DNA of 9,241 nt from Pseudomonadota bacterium (GTDB lineage: Bacteria; Myxococcota_A; Polyangia; Polyangiales; Polyangiaceae). A model generated the notes under the pieces. That model searched no databases and was not told the origin of the DNA. It worked only from the letters and a program-made list of their open reading frames with translations. The DNA lies in NCBI GenBank assembly GCA_023398955.1, contig JAEWRL010000197.1:1-9241 (forward strand). The letters are read 5' to 3'. Below are positions 7,701 to 9,241 of this stretch, piece after piece (positions within the stretch are counted from its first letter, which is position 1; every line of letters starts with the position of its first letter). Position numbers and translations under genes: made by a program.

Positions 7701-8229
7701 CCAGTTCTGCCGGTTGGGCGCTGCCAAGAAACGACAGTGGTCCCTCTCGCGCCTCCAGGGTAAGCCCCTTCCCAGCCGAGCGGATCTCTTCCCGGACCAA
7801 CCTGGCACTCGAGTAGTCGGCGGAGAGAACTTCGTGCGCTATCAGCCTCTCACGACGGCCATCGTCGTGTTTCCCGGCGCCGACGCCAACGATGTCACCG
7901 CCAGCCGCCTCGCCCAGCGCATCTCCGGTGGTCCCGAACTCGTCATCACTCACGCGGACAGCGAGCGCACCTTGCGCTTGCTCGAGGCGATTGACTGCAC
8001 GCGGGTGCGCGTCATCGGCGTGCCGCCCGCGCCCTTCGTGAAGGTGGCCGCCCAGCGGTGCATCGTGCTCCTCCGCGACCCCGTGAACGACGACCCAAGG
8101 GCTGAGGTCTCCTTCTACGTCACGGAACAGAGCATCAGCCTCGCCTACCACCGACACGGGAACCTCTCCCTGGGATCCCTGAGCCAGCTCCGCCCGAGGA
8201 GCTCCGAGGCAGGCGGGTCCGCGTCCTAG
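4789..8229 (+). CDS. putA: Bifunctional proline dehydrogenase / L-glutamate gamma-semialdehyde dehydrogenase
   Basis: A 1146-residue enzyme that oxidises proline to glutamate in two steps: an FAD-dependent proline dehydrogenase makes pyrroline-5-carboxylate, then an NAD-dependent aldehyde dehydrogenase oxidises the semialdehyde. The first domain (about 20-450) has YFDMEAY (237-243), RLVKGAN (303-309), GSHN, and the YLVRR arginine pair (425-426) that in this family binds the proline carboxylate. The second domain (about 510-970) has PPWNFPLAI with catalytic Asn656, AETGGKN with general base Glu751, and GQKCSA with nucleophile Cys785. The 34-residue Glu-Cys spacing is as in other aldehyde dehydrogenases. 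About 170 residues follow, perhaps an oligomerisation or channel-closing domain. No DNA-binding ribbon-helix-helix is visible at the N-terminus, so it probably does not repress its own gene as E. coli PutA does. The start is uncertain: ATG 4789 has no ribosome site, while GTG 4747 has AGGGA nine bases upstream and would add 14 residues; GTG 4771 is a third option. Confidence 0.96.
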   Translation: MSPNTDGREACDVLRAAQEVSEAELGELTVKLATAVLREAEQAETRAERARKRSLSRLLDSAEGQRYALALTDRVYRSQSAGTAMASIIEVAERVGEGSGLSAIDRLGLSLLTQFGSVAPRLVSHVVRTRLGAEASPFVLDARPYELGGRLAELHRRGARVNLNYLGEAALGEGEARRYVETYLALLDRADIDALSVKLSNVYSQIDLLAFEASVDALVGRLAPVLSKAARREKLVYFDMEAYRDLELTYAVFERLLHKPEHRDVQAGLAVQAYLPESLELSIRVLELSRRRRAEGGKPVRLRLVKGANLAVETVEASLHRLPIPIYPNKAFVDANYKRLLSRLLVPENGHSLRLGVGSHNLFDLCYALLLGRHRGAPEMVELEMLEGMAGATGRVLAKLAGGILLYAPCVLPEHFPSAISYLVRRFDENTGRENFLRSSVSMAAGDASFAAECRRFRAALQDADKGSVPTHRTQDRAREVAPTRRDPSTSHFDNEPDTDFTRKTNRDYIGECIRRACAERQSFTAQVAGQDVAGPTSSGLDPSMPHDEAYSFARATSEQLATAIETATRARDDLSRLSAEDRAALLDAVASGLAAARGPLIGLIVKDGGKRAQEADTEVSEAIDLARFYARAYLDLNGRYELAARGPVVVTPPWNFPLAIPLGGCLAAIVAGNPVILKPAPETPLVARRACEICWEAGVARDALQFVPCKDEDASVLITDTRVETVVLTGATSTARKFLRMRPALRLLAETGGKNAAYVSPLSDREQTVAFIVASAFGHAGQKCSALSQLVLHEEVYRDEGFRRLLVDAAASLPVGSAHDPRSIVTPLIRPPRGPLRQVLTEIQPHERWLLEPTVDRSNPHLVSAGILLNVRPGSFAHQTELFGPVLAVLEARDLGHALGIMNGTPYGLTAGFFGLRESEQERFAAEMNAGNLYINRSTTGAVVGRQPFGGRKGSNFGPGAKAGGQGYVAQFCRLGAAKKRQWSLSRLQGKPLPSRADLFPDQPGTRVVGGENFVRYQPLTTAIVVFPGADANDVTASRLAQRISGGPELVITHADSERTLRLLEAIDCTRVRVIGVPPAPFVKVAAQRCIVLLRDPVNDDPRAEVSFYVTEQSISLAYHRHGNLSLGSLSQLRPRSSEAGGSAS

Positions 8230-8366
8230 TAGACGCGCACGAGGCGGCGACCCGTGCAGTTCCCTGCCGCGCCGGGATCGGCGTCGTCGCAGGTTTCCTC
8301 TGCTTGCACGACGCACCTTCGTCGGGGTTCACGCAGACCCAACCCCATGAGCGGCACGTATACGGT
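8226..8366 (-). pseudogene. Possible 3' remnant of a minus-strand gene
   Basis: Two minus-strand frames give protein-like text that joins across one frameshift near 8308-8315: first SWGWVCVNPDEGA, then EETCDDADPGAAGNC and RRLVRVY ending at TAG (8228-8226). The last part has GC-rich third positions, and its stop interlocks with the putA stop through CTAG, a common layout for convergent genes. No start or upstream part survives. It may be a decayed cysteine-containing secreted protein, or chance. I do not recognise a family. Confidence 0.25.
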
Positions 8367-8494
8367 GTGGGCAACCGTGTGGCGACGGTGGATGCGAACG
8401 GAGACACGACTACCCAGGACTACTGTGTCCAGGGGACGAGTTGACCGTCGTCGAGGTTCCCGAGGCCGGCGGAAAAGCGGACCCTGCCTCGTGA
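8347..8494 (+). pseudogene. Frameshifted C-terminal fragment of a beta-rich protein
   Basis: Three consecutive pieces in three frames read as one protein tail: SGTYTV (8350-8367), then GNRVATVDANGDTTTQDYC and VQGTS (8370-8441), then TVVEVPEAGGKADPAS to TGA at 8492-8494. Each junction is explained by loss of a single base, at about 8368 and 8442. At the second, restoring one base would give a Leu codon. The alternating strand-turn-strand pattern with the DYCVQG element resembles, from memory, C-terminal repeats of myxobacterial secreted or lipoproteins; no family name is claimed. Nothing upstream continues it, so only the 3' end remains. Confidence 0.4.
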
Positions 8495-8651
8495 TGACGC
8501 GCTAGCCATATTGCTGCCGAGTTTCCAGCGCCAGAAGAGAACTAGTACGAGCGCTGTACCCGGACAGTGAACTGGTTCGAGATAGATGCATTGCCCTTCG
8601 ACCCGACCTGGTTGAAGGCCCATTTCTACCTTACCGTTGAGAGCTGCCCGT
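8495..8651. other. Non-coding or degraded stretch
   Basis: This part has no intact gene with a start and ribosome site. One forward frame between a TAG at 8543-8545 and a TGA at 8651-8653 encodes 35 residues including TVNWFEIDALPFDPTWLKAH, which looks protein-like but lacks a start codon. It could be another trace of lost coding sequence or simply chance. Confidence 0.3.
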
Positions 8652-8676
8652 GACGGACGCCTTGGTGGCGCCCGTC
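8652..8676 (+). terminator. Hairpin upstream of the last lipoprotein gene
   Basis: A 10-base-pair stem with one A-C mismatch: GACGGACGCC (8652-8661), loop TTGGT, GGCGCCCGTC (8667-8676). No T-run follows. It could be a terminator for transcription arriving from the left, or a structured 5' leader, since the next gene starts 37 bases downstream. Which one cannot be decided from sequence alone. Confidence 0.35.
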
Positions 8677-8713
8677 GATGAAGCCAGGTCCCCACTCACC
8701 CATGGAGCGAAGA

Positions 8714-9241
8714 ATGATGCAGCGTCTGCCCCTGAAGTTTGTCGTTCTGGGCTTTGCATTCGTTGTGGGCTGTGCCTCGGACGAGGGCCGTGACGGCGCT
8801 GTGAACGGGGCCAGCGGCAGTCCCGTCGGCTCCGCGGGGGAAGCAGGGAGCAACGACATTGTTGGTGGGAGTGACGGCTCGGACGCCAGCGGTGGAGCCC
8901 CGGCGGGTGCTGGCGGCTCGGCAGCAGGCCCCGCTGCGGGCGCTCCCGCTGGCGGGGTTGCCGGGATGGGTGGCATCCGTGGCGTGGGAGGCGGCAACTC
9001 CGCCGGTGGAAGTACTGCCGGATCGACGGGGGGAACCTATGCACAGGGCGGTGCTGCCTCGGTGGCAGGTGGGGCCCCAGGTGCGGGCGGGTCGGGTACC
9101 GGATCGACGGGCGGCACCGCTGCCGGCGGTGCGGGCATCGGCGGCACGAACTCCGCGGGCGCTGTGGGGTCGAGCGGGGGTGCGACGAGCGGGGGTGCGA
9201 CGAGCGGGGGTGCGACGAGCGGGGGTGCGACGAGCGGGGGT
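8714..9241 (+). CDS. Gly/Ala/Ser/Thr-rich lipoprotein, 5' part only
   Basis: This frame is open from ATG 8714 to the end of the window, 176 codons without a stop, so the gene is cut by the window edge. GGAG lies six bases before the ATG (nine before the second ATG at 8717). Residues 4-20 form a lipoprotein signal: Arg and Lys, the hydrophobic FVVLGFAFV, and lipobox VVGC with Cys20. Ala and Ser follow the Cys, with no Asp at +2, so outer-membrane sorting is expected by the usual rule. From about residue 25 the chain is almost only Gly, Ala, Ser and Thr (GGSAAG, GSTGGT, TSGGA types). It resembles the flexible linkers that join lipid anchors to distal domains in myxobacterial surface proteins. 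The functional domain, if any, lies beyond the window. The linker ends in a perfect in-frame repeat. The proposed function is limited to surface display. Confidence 0.87.
   Translation, partial: MMQRLPLKFVVLGFAFVVGCASDEGRDGAVNGASGSPVGSAGEAGSNDIVGGSDGSDASGGAPAGAGGSAAGPAAGAPAGGVAGMGGIRGVGGGNSAGGSTAGSTGGTYAQGGAASVAGGAPGAGGSGTGSTGGTAAGGAGIGGTNSAGAVGSSGGATSGGATSGGATSGGATSGG
9182..9241 (+). repeat. Perfect 15-bp tandem repeat, four copies, at the window edge
   Basis: The unit GCGACGAGCGGGGGT occurs four times without a mismatch, at 9182, 9197, 9212 and 9227, and stops only because the window ends. The 12 bases before it (TCGAGCGGGGGT, 9170-9181) are a shortened variant copy. Each unit encodes Ala-Thr-Ser-Gly-Gly, and 15 is a multiple of three, so copy-number changes keep the lipoprotein in frame. 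Identity at synonymous positions points to recent slippage duplication. Confidence 0.95.

Noticed and set aside
7381..8316. 311-codon minus-strand frame spanning the putA 3' end
   Set aside because: Mostly antisense to putA, no ribosome site, and the part past the putA stop adds only Arg-rich sequence.
8420..8695. 91-codon minus-strand frame after putA
   Set aside because: No ribosome site and no recognisable domain; it overlaps the better-looking plus-strand remnant and the hairpin at 8652-8676.
8626..9044. Minus-strand Pro/Ala-rich frames opposite the last lipoprotein gene
   Set aside because: They are complements of the Gly/Ala-rich linker codons; the forward frame has a signal peptide, lipobox and ribosome site.
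9182..9241. Repeat considered as a CRISPR array
   Set aside because: The units are 15 bases, directly abutting, with no spacers, and they encode a pentapeptide in the open lipoprotein frame.

Overview
The window is GC-rich DNA with strongly GC-biased third codon positions and long antisense shadow ORFs. It most likely comes from a myxobacterium of the Sorangium/Polyangium type. The best evidence is two surface lipoprotein genes in that style: a cysteine-rich VWA-like lipoprotein and a lipoprotein with a very long Gly/Ala/Ser/Thr linker. The genus cannot be fixed from the sequence.

Layout, left to right. Bases 1-242 hold no gene I can support, only a strong GC hairpin (195-224) just past the end of the first gene. 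Bases 243-2699 (minus) encode an 818-residue putative lipoprotein with a VWA MIDAS-type motif and 33 cysteines; its leader is rich in inverted repeats and ends in a clear Shine-Dalgarno. Bases 2880-4682 (minus) encode an OPT-family transporter, followed by a UNCG-tetraloop hairpin that probably ends its transcript. Bases 4789-8229 (plus) encode a bifunctional proline dehydrogenase / glutamate-semialdehyde dehydrogenase (PutA type), divergent from the transporter across about 106 bases that carry an imperfect palindrome. Bases 8230-8713 contain no intact gene but show traces of decayed coding sequence on both strands and a hairpin. From 8714 to the window end (plus) runs the 5' part of a second lipoprotein gene, which breaks off inside a perfect 15-bp tandem repeat.

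The divergent transporter/putA pair suggests import of peptides and oxidation of proline to glutamate. That would fit a proteolytic or predatory organism, but the link is inferred from position only. The two lipoproteins have no visible functional tie to it. I do not see a convincing undescribed multi-gene system here. The items most worth a second look are the in-frame repeat at the right edge, the degraded stretch between putA and the last gene, and the structured leader of the VWA lipoprotein gene.
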